9,075 nucleotides of DNA from Flavobacteriaceae bacterium (GCA_013003145.1 JABDLH010000090.1:1-9075); one strand, 5' to 3'; positions 1 to 8,213 are shown, counted from the stretch's first letter. The notes: generated by a model not told the origin, from the letters alone. A program made the numbers and translations.

Positions 1-761
1 TGATGGATGTGATCCACGCCCAGCTGGTACGTTTCCAAACCGATATTGAGAACGGGGAGGAACTGTGGACCATTACCAAGGGGATCGTGTGGATCGTTGG
101 AAAGCACTGGCAGGAACCCGATAAGGGTATCTGGGAATTCCGAACAGAAGACCGGCACTTTACCTTCTCCAAGATGCTGTGCTGGGTGGCGGTAGACCGG
201 GCCATCAAGGTGGCTAAGATCTTTGGGAAGACGCATAAGATCGAGAAATGGAAATTGCTGGAACAACAGATAAAGTCAGATATCCATGAGAATGCCTGGA
301 ACGATGAAATAAAAGCCTTTACCCAATCCTATGGATCCGTATTCCTGGATGCCTCGGTATTGCTGATGGAATCTTACGGGTTTATCGATGCAAAAGATCC
401 AAAATATATCAGTACCGTTCATGCCGTGGAAAGAGAGCTCAGTAATGACGGCCTTTTGTACCGCTATAAGAACGAAGATGATTTTGGACTTCCGTCCTCC
501 TCATTTACCATCTGTACCTTTTGGTTTATCAACAGCCTGTTTAAAATAGGGGAGGAGGAGAAAGCGAGAAAGCTCTTTGATCAACTGCTCAGTTACAGTA
601 ACCACCTGGGGTTATTCAGTGAAGATATCGACTTTAAGACGAAACGACTCCTGGGGAATTTCCCGCAGGCCTATTCACACCTGGCACTGATTGAATGCGC
701 TATCAACTTTTCCAGGAAGGCCAGCGAAGAGCAGGTTCGCGCCAATATGGAAGAGTATTAA
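1..761 (+). CDS. Glycoside hydrolase family 15 protein (glucoamylase/trehalase-like), C-terminal part
   Basis: Partial gene: the reading frame is open to the left edge, so the first Met (position 3) is probably internal; 252 codons are visible, against roughly 600 in full-length bacterial GH15 enzymes. The family hydrolyses terminal alpha-glucosidic bonds with inversion (glucoamylase, glucodextranase, trehalase). Counting from that Met, the visible part carries the two GH15 hallmark blocks. PDKGIWEFR (39-47) followed by RHFTFSKMLCWVAVDRA contains Glu45, the likely general acid. GLFSEDID (203-210) followed by LLGNFPQAYSHLALI contains Glu207, the likely general base. No signal peptide can be judged because the N-terminus is missing. 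The gene ends in tandem in-frame stops (TAA TAA, 759-764), 6 bp from the convergent decarboxylase. Trehalose is a plausible substrate, because flavobacterial GH15 genes often sit beside trehalose synthesis genes, but the substrate cannot be read from this sequence. Confidence 0.9.
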   Translation, partial: MDVIHAQLVRFQTDIENGEELWTITKGIVWIVGKHWQEPDKGIWEFRTEDRHFTFSKMLCWVAVDRAIKVAKIFGKTHKIEKWKLLEQQIKSDIHENAWNDEIKAFTQSYGSVFLDASVLLMESYGFIDAKDPKYISTVHAVERELSNDGLLYRYKNEDDFGLPSSSFTICTFWFINSLFKIGEEEKARKLFDQLLSYSNHLGLFSEDIDFKTKRLLGNFPQAYSHLALIECAINFSRKASEEQVRANMEEY

Positions 762-767
762 TAAGAT

Positions 768-2204
768 CTAGGACATAGCAGGTTCTGCACCAAGGGATCT
801 AATAGTGGACAACAGGCCCTGCAGGTCTTCCCTGGTCGTAAAGGGATTCATCAGGGTGGTGCGCAGGAAGAAGGTGCCGTCCAGGGTGGTCTGTACAATG
901 TAATATTTTCCCGAATCCAGGATTTTCCTCCGGATGGCTGAATTAAGTGCATTTTGGGCGGTCAAATCTTTTCCTTTACCCGTGTAACGGAAACAGACGA
1001 TATTGGACATGGGCGCTACCGCCAGTTCAAAATCGGGTGCTTCTGAGACCATTTGTCCAAGGGTGTGTCCCAGGTCATAGAGGGTGGTAACAAATTCATC
1101 AAACAGATCCTTACCATAGGTTTTAAGCAATACGAACCAGTGAAGGCTCATCATGTACTTAGTGCATTCAAAGGTTCGCTTGGCCAGGTTGTACCAATCC
1201 TCGTCGGGGGAGTCTTGCAACAGGTAGTCAGCCTTCTGAACAAAAGTATTATGCGAATCTCTTTTATCCCGGAATAACAAAGCAGTAGTGATGGCAGGCA
1301 TCATCATCATTTTATGCCCGTCTATGGCAATAGAATCTGATTGATCTGCCCCTTTCAGTAGGTAGTTGTATTTAGCCGAGAACATGGCAGCCCCGCCATG
1401 AGCTCCGTCTACGTGGAACCAAAGGTTCTTTTCCCTGGCAAATTGTCCCAGGGCCTCCAGGTCGTCATAGACCCCGGTCGCCGTAGATGGTGCGCTGCCT
1501 ACCAGGGCAAATACCTGCATACCTTTTGCTTCTGCTTTTTCATAGACCTCTTGCAAGAGTGTCGTATTAATTCTGAAATTCTTATCGACCGGCACCTTAA
1601 GAATTCCCTCGGTACCCAGTCCCATGATCCTTGCAGCCCTGTCAACGCAATAATGAGCCTCTTCAGAGACCATAACTGCCAATGCAGGTCCCAATCCATT
1701 TTCCCAGACATTATGACCTACTTTCCGTTTCCGGGCACTGAGTAAGGCTGTAAGCGTTGCCAAGGTGCCCCCCGAAGTGAGGAAACCCGCAGCATCATCC
1801 GGGTAGCCAAGGGTCTCACAGAGCGTATCTGTCACCAATCGTTCCATCACCGTTGGCCCAGCTCCCATTTCATAGACACCCATCCCATTATTCAGGATGG
1901 CACTGGCAAGGGCCGTCAGCCCGGTTAGGGGAACCGGCGGACTGATCTGGTGCCCCATGTATCGGGGATTATGAAGATGGATGCTGTGCTTCAGCAGCTG
2001 TTCCGGCCATTGCTGTGAATCGCCATCTTCCAGGTATTCTTTCCAGAATTGCAGTTCTTCCGATGGGACTGCATAATCTATCACCTTATTCTTTTTTCCC
2101 TCCAGGGATTCCTGTAAGTGTTCAGACAGCAGGTCTACCAATTGATGTCCATTCTGGCGAAAATTCCCTGGATCGTATGCTCTTTTCAGAAGATTGGTGC
2201 TCAT
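768..2204 (-). CDS. PLP-dependent group II amino-acid decarboxylase (diaminobutyrate/aspartate decarboxylase-like)
   Basis: A complete 478-residue member of the group II pyridoxal-phosphate decarboxylases (glutamate, DOPA, 2,4-diaminobutyrate and PanP-type aspartate decarboxylases), a normal length. It should release CO2 from an L-amino acid to give an amine. Visible landmarks: the phosphate-binding FLTSGGTLATL (141-151); His184 in EEAHYC, expected to stack on the PLP ring; Asp266 in HVDGAHGG, pairing with the pyridine nitrogen; and the Schiff-base Lys298 in DGHKMMMMPA. This last motif, with its Met run, resembles the diaminobutyrate/aspartate decarboxylase branch rather than GadB. The N-terminal segment (Tyr10-His30) matches the usual family start, supporting the ATG at 2204-2202. 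The upstream bases give no strong Shine-Dalgarno. The gene appears monocistronic: a terminator lies upstream and a convergent gene downstream. No pantothenate, siderophore or polyamine genes adjoin it, so the substrate is unassigned. Confidence 0.93.
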   Translation of the reverse strand: MSTNLLKRAYDPGNFRQNGHQLVDLLSEHLQESLEGKKNKVIDYAVPSEELQFWKEYLEDGDSQQWPEQLLKHSIHLHNPRYMGHQISPPVPLTGLTALASAILNNGMGVYEMGAGPTVMERLVTDTLCETLGYPDDAAGFLTSGGTLATLTALLSARKRKVGHNVWENGLGPALAVMVSEEAHYCVDRAARIMGLGTEGILKVPVDKNFRINTTLLQEVYEKAEAKGMQVFALVGSAPSTATGVYDDLEALGQFAREKNLWFHVDGAHGGAAMFSAKYNYLLKGADQSDSIAIDGHKMMMMPAITTALLFRDKRDSHNTFVQKADYLLQDSPDEDWYNLAKRTFECTKYMMSLHWFVLLKTYGKDLFDEFVTTLYDLGHTLGQMVSEAPDFELAVAPMSNIVCFRYTGKGKDLTAQNALNSAIRRKILDSGKYYIVQTTLDGTFFLRTTLMNPFTTREDLQGLLSTIRSLGAEPAMS

Positions 2205-2208
2205 AGGT

Positions 2209-2239
2209 ATTCCGGTTTTATGCTGCTAAAAACAGGAAT
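2209..2239 (-). other. Imperfect hairpin in the leader just upstream of the decarboxylase start
   Basis: On the plus strand, ATTCC (2209-2213) pairs with GGAAT (2235-2239) and TTTTA (2216-2220) pairs with TAAAA (2227-2231), around a TGCTGC loop. G2215-C2233 can add a pair if A2232 bulges. The structure ends 4 nt before the ATG, so in mRNA it could hide the initiation region. It could also be a protein-binding dyad. Pairing is imperfect and short, so function is unproven. No convincing TAnnTTTG promoter is visible in the 107-bp gap; the nearest -7-like string is TATCTTGT at 2248-2241. Confidence 0.3.
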
Positions 2240-2258
2240 GACAAGATACGGCAGTGCC

Positions 2259-2286
2259 AAAAAAAAACCGCCTGTTAAAGGCGGTT
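2259..2286 (-). terminator. Rho-independent terminator of the marR-fadN-fadA-fadE operon
   Basis: A perfect 7-bp stem, AACCGCC (2266-2272) with GGCGGTT (2280-2286), and a 7-nt loop. On the minus strand the stem is followed directly by T residues (complement of A 2259-2265; nine in a row counting the last two stem bases). It begins 25 bp past the acyl-CoA dehydrogenase stop codon, so it ends that operon and insulates the decarboxylase gene downstream. On the plus strand no T-run follows, so it acts in one direction only. Confidence 0.92.
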
Positions 2287-2311
2287 CTTAATAAATTTGG
2301 GGATAATTTAC

Positions 2312-4129
2312 TTAGATATTGTCAAAGTAATAGCCATTCTCGGCGGCAACCTTGTCCGCGATCTGCTCGCGCAGTACCGCTACGTTAGGATATTCCTGGT
2401 ATTTGGTGAATCGTTTCAGACCCATAAGCAACATTTTCTGCTCATCACCTTCAGCAAATACAAGGATGGCCTCCTTGGCCTTTTGGGTAATGATGTCGAT
2501 TGCTTCATAGACATATACCCGGGACATAGCTATTTGTGTTGCTTGCTTCTCCACTCCAAATCGTTTGGCGTTCTTTTCTGTACGGAGAACGGTAGATTCT
2601 GCCATATAGATCTCGATCAGGATGTCTGCAGCAGCTAATAACAGCTGCTGGTGCTGCTCCAGTTCGGGACCATATTTTTTAACCGCGCTACCTGTAACCA
2701 TTAAGAACACTTTTTTCATCTTTGCAATGAGGTCCTTTTCCTGGGCCAGGGTTTCTGAAAAGTCGGGAGTATCAAAAGACGGTATCCCCATCAGTTCTTC
2801 CCCCACAGCCGTAGCCGGTCCCAATAGGTCCACATGCCCTTTCATGGCTTTCTTGACCAGCATTCCTACGGCGAGCATCCTGTTGATCTCGTTAGTACCT
2901 TCATAAATCCTGGAGATCCTGGCGTCTCGCCAGGCAGATTCCATCGGTGCTTCTGCGCTGAAGCCCATACCTCCGTACACCTGTAAACCTTCATCCGCGC
3001 TGATCTGCAGGTCTTCAGAGACGGCTACCTTTAACAAGGAACACTCAATGGCGTATTCTTCAACCCCTTTAAGTTCTGCTTCCTGCAGGCTGTTCCCGTC
3101 CGCAAGGCGACGATGTATGCGGTCTTCAATATTCTTTGCAGCACGGTAAGAGGCCGATTCACCGGCATAGGCGTTAATGGCAATCCTGGCAATTTTGGCT
3201 TTTACCGCACCAAAATTAATAATAGGTGTTTTAAACTGTACCCGTTCCTTGGCATATTTTACCGCTTCATTGCCCACTCTGCGCTGTGCTTCCAGACATG
3301 CGGCTGCTAATTTGATCCGACCGATATTTAAGGCATTCATAGCGATCTTAAATCCGTTTCCTCGCTCAGAGAGCATGTTTTCTACCGGTACCTTGGTCTC
3401 GCTAAAGAATACTTGCCGGGTAGAGGAGGAGTGTATCCCGAGCTTCTTCTCTTCTTCACCCATGGTGATCCCGTTCTCAGGATCGTTTTCTACGATAAAG
3501 CCTGTTATATTCTTATCATCCCCGATCCTGGCAAAAACGATGAATAGCTGGCAGAAGCCGGCGTTGGAGATCCACATTTTCTGCCCGGTGATACTGTAAT
3601 ATTTCCCATCTTCGGAAAGAACGGCTTTGGTTTTACCAGAGTTGGCGTCAGAGCCGGCCCCGGGTTCCGTTAGGCAGTAAGCTCCAAACCAATCGCCTGT
3701 AGCCAATTTGGGAACATACTTCATTTTTTGTTCCTCGTTACCGTAAAGGGTGATCGGCATAGTACCGATCCCCGTATGTGCTCCGAAAGCTGTACTGAAA
3801 GAGCCGGTTACACCGGAGATATAGTCACAGACAAGCATGGTGGATACAAAGCCCATTCCCATACCGCCAAAGGCCTCGGGAACAGCGACACTCAACAATC
3901 CCAATTCCCCTGCTTTTTTCATGCAGGCTTCTGTGAAGGCGTAATCCTTCTTTTCAAAACGTTCCCAGTTGGCCCAAAGTTCACGATCTGCAAATTCTTT
4001 GGTGCTGTCGCGCATCATACGCTGCTCTTCGGACAGGTCTTCAAGGGTGAAGATATCCTCGCAGGCCGTTTCCTTAACAAGGAATTGCCCGCCTCTTAAA
4101 AGTGATTTTTTTTCTGTTTCCGTACTCAT
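2312..4129 (-). CDS. fadE: Acyl-CoA dehydrogenase, long (~600 aa) FadE type
   Basis: An FAD flavoenzyme of 605 residues that would oxidise acyl-CoA to trans-2-enoyl-CoA, the first step of beta-oxidation, passing electrons to electron-transfer flavoprotein. Regions in order: helical N-terminal domain (~30-145), the signature YCLTEPGAGSD (151-161) and the FAD-contacting MWISNAGF (185-192) of the beta domain, then the C-terminal helical domain with RVQFKTPI (297-303) and QVYGGMGF (383-390). SRIYEGTNEINR (406-417) carries Glu410, at the position of the catalytic base in MCAD/VLCAD. The ~170 residues after that motif are the extra helical domain found in VLCAD/ACAD9-like enzymes and in the Bacillus FadE, but not in ~380-residue short- and medium-chain enzymes, so long-chain substrates are likely. 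It is the last gene of the operon. Its ATG lies 5 bp after the thiolase stop with no clear Shine-Dalgarno, so translational coupling is likely. No electron-transfer flavoprotein genes are in the window. Confidence 0.95.
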   Translation of the reverse strand: MSTETEKKSLLRGGQFLVKETACEDIFTLEDLSEEQRMMRDSTKEFADRELWANWERFEKKDYAFTEACMKKAGELGLLSVAVPEAFGGMGMGFVSTMLVCDYISGVTGSFSTAFGAHTGIGTMPITLYGNEEQKMKYVPKLATGDWFGAYCLTEPGAGSDANSGKTKAVLSEDGKYYSITGQKMWISNAGFCQLFIVFARIGDDKNITGFIVENDPENGITMGEEEKKLGIHSSSTRQVFFSETKVPVENMLSERGNGFKIAMNALNIGRIKLAAACLEAQRRVGNEAVKYAKERVQFKTPIINFGAVKAKIARIAINAYAGESASYRAAKNIEDRIHRRLADGNSLQEAELKGVEEYAIECSLLKVAVSEDLQISADEGLQVYGGMGFSAEAPMESAWRDARISRIYEGTNEINRMLAVGMLVKKAMKGHVDLLGPATAVGEELMGIPSFDTPDFSETLAQEKDLIAKMKKVFLMVTGSAVKKYGPELEQHQQLLLAAADILIEIYMAESTVLRTEKNAKRFGVEKQATQIAMSRVYVYEAIDIITQKAKEAILVFAEGDEQKMLLMGLKRFTKYQEYPNVAVLREQIADKVAAENGYYFDNI

Positions 4130-4134
4130 TTCGG

Positions 4135-5325
4135 TTAGTTTAAAAATTCATAGATTCCGGCAGCACCCTGTCCTGTCCCCACGCACATGGTTACCATGCC
4201 GTATTTGCCTTTCATATCGCGTTTCCGCATCTCGTCAAATACCTGCACAGACAATTTAGCACCGGTACAGCCCAGGGGATGACCCATAGAAATTGCGCCC
4301 CCGTTTACATTGATGATATCGGGGTTGAGGTCCAGTTCCCTGATCACCGCCAAAGATTGGGAAGCAAATGCCTCATTGAGTTCTATCAACCCAATGTCTT
4401 CTTTTTTAAGCCCTGCTTGTTTTAAGGCCTTCGGGATTGCTTTAACCGGTCCTATTCCCATAATCCTTGGTGGCACCCCGGCTGCGGCATAGCTCACCAG
4501 CCTGGCGATAGGTTCCAGTTTTAATTCCTTGACCATCTCCTCACTCATGACCATGACAAACGCCGCTCCATCGCTCATCTGGGAGGAGTTCCCCGCAGTG
4601 ACGCTTCCGCCGGCTGCAAAAACAGGTCTCAGTTTTGCCAGCACTTCTAAAGAAGTATCAGCCCTAGGGCCTTCATCCTTATTCACGGTATAGGAGCGGG
4701 TCGCTTTTTTCCCAGATTCGTCCACGTAGTTCTCGGTGATCTCTATTGGAACGATCTGGTCCTGGAAGCGACCTTCGGCCTGGGCCTTTAAGGCTTTCTG
4801 GTGCGAATTATAAGCAAAGGAATCCTGGTCTTCCCGGGAAACTTTGTATTCCTGGGCCACGGCTTCTGCGGTTAATCCCATGCCCCAGTAATAATCTTCA
4901 TGTCCTTCCTTGGCGGTCTCGTAATCCGGGGTGGGTTTATAACCTCCCATGGGGATGTAGCTCATGCTTTCAGCGCCCCCGGCAATGATGCAGTCGGCCA
5001 TGCCGGATTGTATCTTAGCGGTCGCTATACCGATGGTCTCCAAGCCGGAGGCACAGTAGCGGTTTACGGTAACCCCGGGTACATCTTCAATTTCCAGGCC
5101 CATCAGGGAAATAAGCCTGGCCATGTTAAGACCTTGCTCGGCTTCCGGCATGGCATTACCGACCATGACATCATCTATTCGTTTTTTATCCAGTTGGGGT
5201 AATTGCTCCATCATGTAACTGATGGTCTCTGCTGCAAGTTCATCCGGGCGTTTAAACCGGAACAGGCCTCGTGGAGCCTTACCTACGGCAGTTCTGTATG
5301 CTTTAACTATATAAGCGGTTCTCAT
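4135..5325 (-). CDS. fadA: Acetyl-CoA C-acyltransferase (3-ketoacyl-CoA thiolase)
   Basis: A complete 396-residue thiolase, the usual length, which would cleave 3-ketoacyl-CoA with CoA to acetyl-CoA plus an acyl-CoA two carbons shorter, the last step of each beta-oxidation cycle. All catalytic elements are visible: nucleophile Cys91 in NRYCASGLE; GGAESMS (116-122); NEAF (317-320); His349 in GHPLGCTGAK; and the second Cys381 in CVGTGQGAAG, the proton donor/acceptor. Nothing suggests a targeting sequence, so it should be cytosolic. The start 3 bp after the FadN stop, and the MRTAYIVKAYRTAVGK opening typical of the family, fix the ATG. Its position between the FadN-type enzyme and acyl-CoA dehydrogenase points to degradative FadA rather than a biosynthetic acetoacetyl-CoA thiolase, although sequence alone does not fix chain length. 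FadN and FadA probably work together, possibly as a trifunctional-like complex (inference). Confidence 0.95.
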   Translation of the reverse strand: MRTAYIVKAYRTAVGKAPRGLFRFKRPDELAAETISYMMEQLPQLDKKRIDDVMVGNAMPEAEQGLNMARLISLMGLEIEDVPGVTVNRYCASGLETIGIATAKIQSGMADCIIAGGAESMSYIPMGGYKPTPDYETAKEGHEDYYWGMGLTAEAVAQEYKVSREDQDSFAYNSHQKALKAQAEGRFQDQIVPIEITENYVDESGKKATRSYTVNKDEGPRADTSLEVLAKLRPVFAAGGSVTAGNSSQMSDGAAFVMVMSEEMVKELKLEPIARLVSYAAAGVPPRIMGIGPVKAIPKALKQAGLKKEDIGLIELNEAFASQSLAVIRELDLNPDIINVNGGAISMGHPLGCTGAKLSVQVFDEMRKRDMKGKYGMVTMCVGTGQGAAGIYEFLN

Positions 5326-5328
5326 GTC

Positions 5329-7734
5329 TTAGTTTCTTAGGGGTTTGCCCGTTTTTAACATATGTTGAATTCGTTCCAGCGTTTTTCGCTCTGTGGCCAG
5401 GGACAGGAATGCTTCCCTTTCCAGGTCTAGCAAGTATTGTTCCGTGACATAACTGGCCTCGGAGAGATCACCGCCGGCCATGACGTAGGCCAGTTTATTC
5501 GCGATCTTCTTATCGTGATCAGAGATGTAATGCCCGGCCTCCATAGAATCTGTCCCAACCAGGAACATCCCTAAGGCCTGCTTGCCCAGTACTTTTACAT
5601 CTTTGCGCCTCGGAGGTTGGGTATAACCATTTTCTGCCATTAACAGGGCGTGGGCCTTTGCCGTTGCAACCTGCCTGTCCTTGTTGACGACCACGATATC
5701 CTTGCCCTTCTGTAAGAGGCCAAGATCATAGGCTTCATAGGCCGAAGTAGAGACTTTGGCCATCCCGATGGCCAGGAAATATTCTTGAAGTACGTTCAGC
5801 TCCACATCGTTCTTACGGAAGGTATCCGAAGCTCTGAGCGCCATCTCTTTTGAGCCTCCTCCGCCGGGGATCACCCCGACACCAAACTCAACGAGCCCCA
5901 TATAAGTTTCAGCAGCAGCAACTACTTTATCTGCATGCAAGCTGAGCTCACATCCGCCACCCAGGGTCATACCATGGGGAGCCGCTACGGTGGGGATAGA
6001 AGAATAACGCATTCGCATCATAGTATCCTGGAAGGCCTTGATAGAGTAGTTCAGTTCATCGTACTCCTGCTCTACAGCCATCATAAAGATCATCCCGATA
6101 TTGGCACCTACAGAGAAATTCGCTGCCTGGTTGCCCACGACCAATCCCTGGAAATCTTTTTCCGCGAGATCAATGGCTTTGTTAAGCCCGGATAGTACGT
6201 CGCTGCCAATGGTGTTCATTTTAGACTGGAATTCCAGGTTCAGGATCCCGTCACCCAGGTCTTCCACGACCACGCCTTTGTTCTTAAACACAGCCTTGGA
6301 TTCCCTTATGTTGTCAAGAATGATAAAGGCATCTTGCCCGGGAACCGGAAGGGTGTCTTTCTTTTCCAGGTCATAGTAATACGTAGCCCCTTCTTTTACA
6401 GCATAAAAGGAGGTATGCCCGGCTTTTTTCATTTCAGTTATCCAGGAAGCCGCCTCCTGACCCGATTCGGAAATCAGCTCCAGTCCTTTATCAAAGCCTA
6501 TGGCGTCCCAGACCTGGAAGGGCCCGTGTTCCCAGCCGTAACCGGCTTTCATGGCGTCGTCAATCTTGTAGAGTTCGTCAGAGATTTCGGGTACCCGGTG
6601 GGTTACATAGGCGAAAAGGGCACCAAAACTCAGGCGGTAAAATTTACTCGCTTTATCATCGCCCTCTATCAGGACAGGGAAACGATCAATGACCTTGTCA
6701 ATAGGTTTGGTACGCTCCAGTGAAGCAAAGCTTGCTTTTTTATTTTCCCGGTAATCCAGGGTATCCAGGTCCAGTGTCAGGATAGTGCTCTTCCCGTCTT
6801 TACCTTTTTGCTTTTTGTAGAAACCCTCTCCCGTTTTGCTCCCGTACATCTTCTTTTCCAGCATGGTTTTGATGAAATCCGGTTGCTGGAATACTTCTCG
6901 ACGTTCATCATCAGGGCAATTATCGTAAACCCCCTGGGCCACATGGGCAAGGGTATCCAGGCCAACGACATCGACGGTTCTGAATGTGGCCGATTTTGGC
7001 CTGCCAATCACAGGGCCGGTCAGCTTATCTACTTCCTCAACCGTCAGCCCCAGGTCTTGAACCAGGTGGAAAAGACTCTGTATCCCAAAGGTTCCGATCC
7101 GGTTCCCGATGAATGCCGGGGTGTCTTTCGCCAATACCGAAGTTTTACCCAGGAATTTTTCACCGTATCCTTCAAGGAAAGTAAGGATCTCGGGTTTAGT
7201 CTTTGGACCGGGTATGATCTCGAATAACTTCAGGTAACGGGCCGGGTTAAAAAAGTGAGTTCCGCAAAAGTGTTGCTGAAAATCCTCACTTCGTCCTTCA
7301 CTCATAAAGGCGATAGGAATACCGGAGGTGTTGGTGGTGATCAGCGTGCCGGGAGTTCGGTGTTTTTCCAGGTTTTCAAAGACCTGTTTCTTGATGTCCA
7401 GGCGTTCTACGACAACTTCTATGATCCAGTCTACCTGGCCTACTTTAGAAATATCGTCCTCTAGGTTACCTGTGGTGATACGGTCTGCGAATTTCTTGTG
7501 ATAGATCGGTGATGGGCTGGATTTTAAAGCAGTTGCCAGGGATGTGTTTACAATCCTGTTACGAACCGCTTTGTCTTCCAAACTGAGACCCTTTGCTTTC
7601 TCCGCATCGGTGAGCTCCCTCGGAACGATATCGAGTAGAAGAACTTCTACTCCTATATTGGCAAAATGGCAGGCGATACCGCTTCCCATGATCCCTGAAC
7701 CGATAACGGCTACCTTATTGATGTGTCTGTTCAT
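5329..7734 (-). CDS. fadN: FadN-type bifunctional 3-hydroxyacyl-CoA dehydrogenase / enoyl-CoA hydratase
   Basis: An 801-residue fusion that would hydrate trans-2-enoyl-CoA and oxidise the resulting 3-hydroxyacyl-CoA with NAD+. The dehydrogenase comes first: Rossmann motif AVIGSGIMGSGIA (9-21), TNTSG (134-138), His160 in CGTHFFNPAR and Glu172, forming the His-Glu catalytic dyad, then the C-terminal dehydrogenase domain (~205-415). The crotonase domain follows (~485-690): the CoA-site NFSVGANIG (539-547), Glu596 in GGGCELSLHAD and Glu616 in GLVEFGVGVIPGGGG, aligning with the two catalytic glutamates of rat crotonase (144 and 164). This order, with dehydrogenase N-terminal and hydratase C-terminal, is the reverse of E. 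coli FadB/FadJ and matches Bacillus subtilis FadN. The ATG at 7734-7732 gives the expected short lead into the Rossmann strand. It lies 12 bp after the MarR stop. Both active sites look intact. Confidence 0.95.
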   Translation of the reverse strand: MNRHINKVAVIGSGIMGSGIACHFANIGVEVLLLDIVPRELTDAEKAKGLSLEDKAVRNRIVNTSLATALKSSPSPIYHKKFADRITTGNLEDDISKVGQVDWIIEVVVERLDIKKQVFENLEKHRTPGTLITTNTSGIPIAFMSEGRSEDFQQHFCGTHFFNPARYLKLFEIIPGPKTKPEILTFLEGYGEKFLGKTSVLAKDTPAFIGNRIGTFGIQSLFHLVQDLGLTVEEVDKLTGPVIGRPKSATFRTVDVVGLDTLAHVAQGVYDNCPDDERREVFQQPDFIKTMLEKKMYGSKTGEGFYKKQKGKDGKSTILTLDLDTLDYRENKKASFASLERTKPIDKVIDRFPVLIEGDDKASKFYRLSFGALFAYVTHRVPEISDELYKIDDAMKAGYGWEHGPFQVWDAIGFDKGLELISESGQEAASWITEMKKAGHTSFYAVKEGATYYYDLEKKDTLPVPGQDAFIILDNIRESKAVFKNKGVVVEDLGDGILNLEFQSKMNTIGSDVLSGLNKAIDLAEKDFQGLVVGNQAANFSVGANIGMIFMMAVEQEYDELNYSIKAFQDTMMRMRYSSIPTVAAPHGMTLGGGCELSLHADKVVAAAETYMGLVEFGVGVIPGGGGSKEMALRASDTFRKNDVELNVLQEYFLAIGMAKVSTSAYEAYDLGLLQKGKDIVVVNKDRQVATAKAHALLMAENGYTQPPRRKDVKVLGKQALGMFLVGTDSMEAGHYISDHDKKIANKLAYVMAGGDLSEASYVTEQYLLDLEREAFLSLATERKTLERIQHMLKTGKPLRN

Positions 7735-7746
7735 TGCAGCTTTGGA

Positions 7747-8196
7747 TTATTTAGCGTTGTTGGTATGATATATTTTCTTTTGGGTGACCACTTTATTGAT
7801 AATCTCCATGACTTCAAAAAAATGATCCAGCTTTTCGGGGGAAGTCTGTGCCTTCACGGCTTCATTAAAGCGCAACACGGCATCTTTAGAATCTTTGCGT
7901 TTTTCAAGACCAAAATCGGTCAGGAATAACAATACTCCGCGCCCGTCTTCCGGGTTGGGCTGCCTGGTGATAAGGCCTTTTTCTTCCATGCTCTTCAGGA
8001 TGCGAGACAGGCTGGTCGCTTCCATTCCCATCCTAGGGCCCAGGGCTGTAGAAGGAGTTCCTTTTTTTGGATCCAGGCTCAGGAGGGTAAAACCTACGGC
8101 CATGGTAGACCCGAACTGCTTGGCCTCTTCGTTATACATCCTGGCTACAGCTTGCCAGGTGGCCCTGAGGGCGTAATCAATGGTAATTTCCTTCAT
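7747..8196 (-). CDS. MarR-family transcriptional regulator, probable regulator of the fad operon
   Basis: A 149-residue protein of normal MarR length. The winged helix-turn-helix occupies roughly residues 45-97: the recognition-helix region GMEATSLSRILKSMEEKGLI (57-76) is followed by the wing RQPNPEDGRGVLLFLTDFG (78-96), with the conserved Asp84 and Arg86. The flanking N- and C-terminal helices (about 5-40 and 105-140) fit the dimerisation region. It is the first gene of the operon, 12 bp ahead of fadN. A perfect 28-bp palindrome lies 28 bp upstream of its start codon across its predicted promoter, so autorepression plus control of the fad genes is the simplest model. The inducer is unknown; an acyl-CoA or fatty acid would make sense from context. 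Bacillus and E. coli use TetR- and GntR-type FadR proteins for this job, so a MarR controller is a different solution. Confidence 0.92.
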   Translation of the reverse strand: MKEITIDYALRATWQAVARMYNEEAKQFGSTMAVGFTLLSLDPKKGTPSTALGPRMGMEATSLSRILKSMEEKGLITRQPNPEDGRGVLLFLTDFGLEKRKDSKDAVLRFNEAVKAQTSPEKLDHFFEVMEIINKVVTQKKIYHTNNAK

Positions 8197-8213
8197 AATG
8201 GCTTGATGGAAAC

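Noticed and set aside
1053..1745. Plus-strand open frames opposite the decarboxylase gene (1053-1277, 1398-1745)
   Set aside because: They lie antisense within a well-supported decarboxylase, and their translations show no family motifs. They are shadows of the real gene, as are the many similar open frames opposite fadE, fadA and fadN.
2068..2077. TGCATAAT half-site inside the decarboxylase gene as a second MarR operator
   Set aside because: Only 8 bases match one arm, there is no dyad partner, and it lies within coding sequence. A match this short is expected by chance in 9 kb at about this rate.
2241..2261. Promoter for the decarboxylase gene using TATCTTGT as -7 and TTTG (2261-2258) as -33
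   Set aside because: The -7 string lacks the final TG of TAnnTTTG, and the spacing to TTTG is only 9 bp instead of about 19, so it was not called as a promoter.
5932..5941. TGCATGCA inside fadN, resembling the centre of the 28-bp palindrome
   Set aside because: Only the 8-bp core matches, the AT-rich arms are missing, and it sits within coding sequence far from any start.
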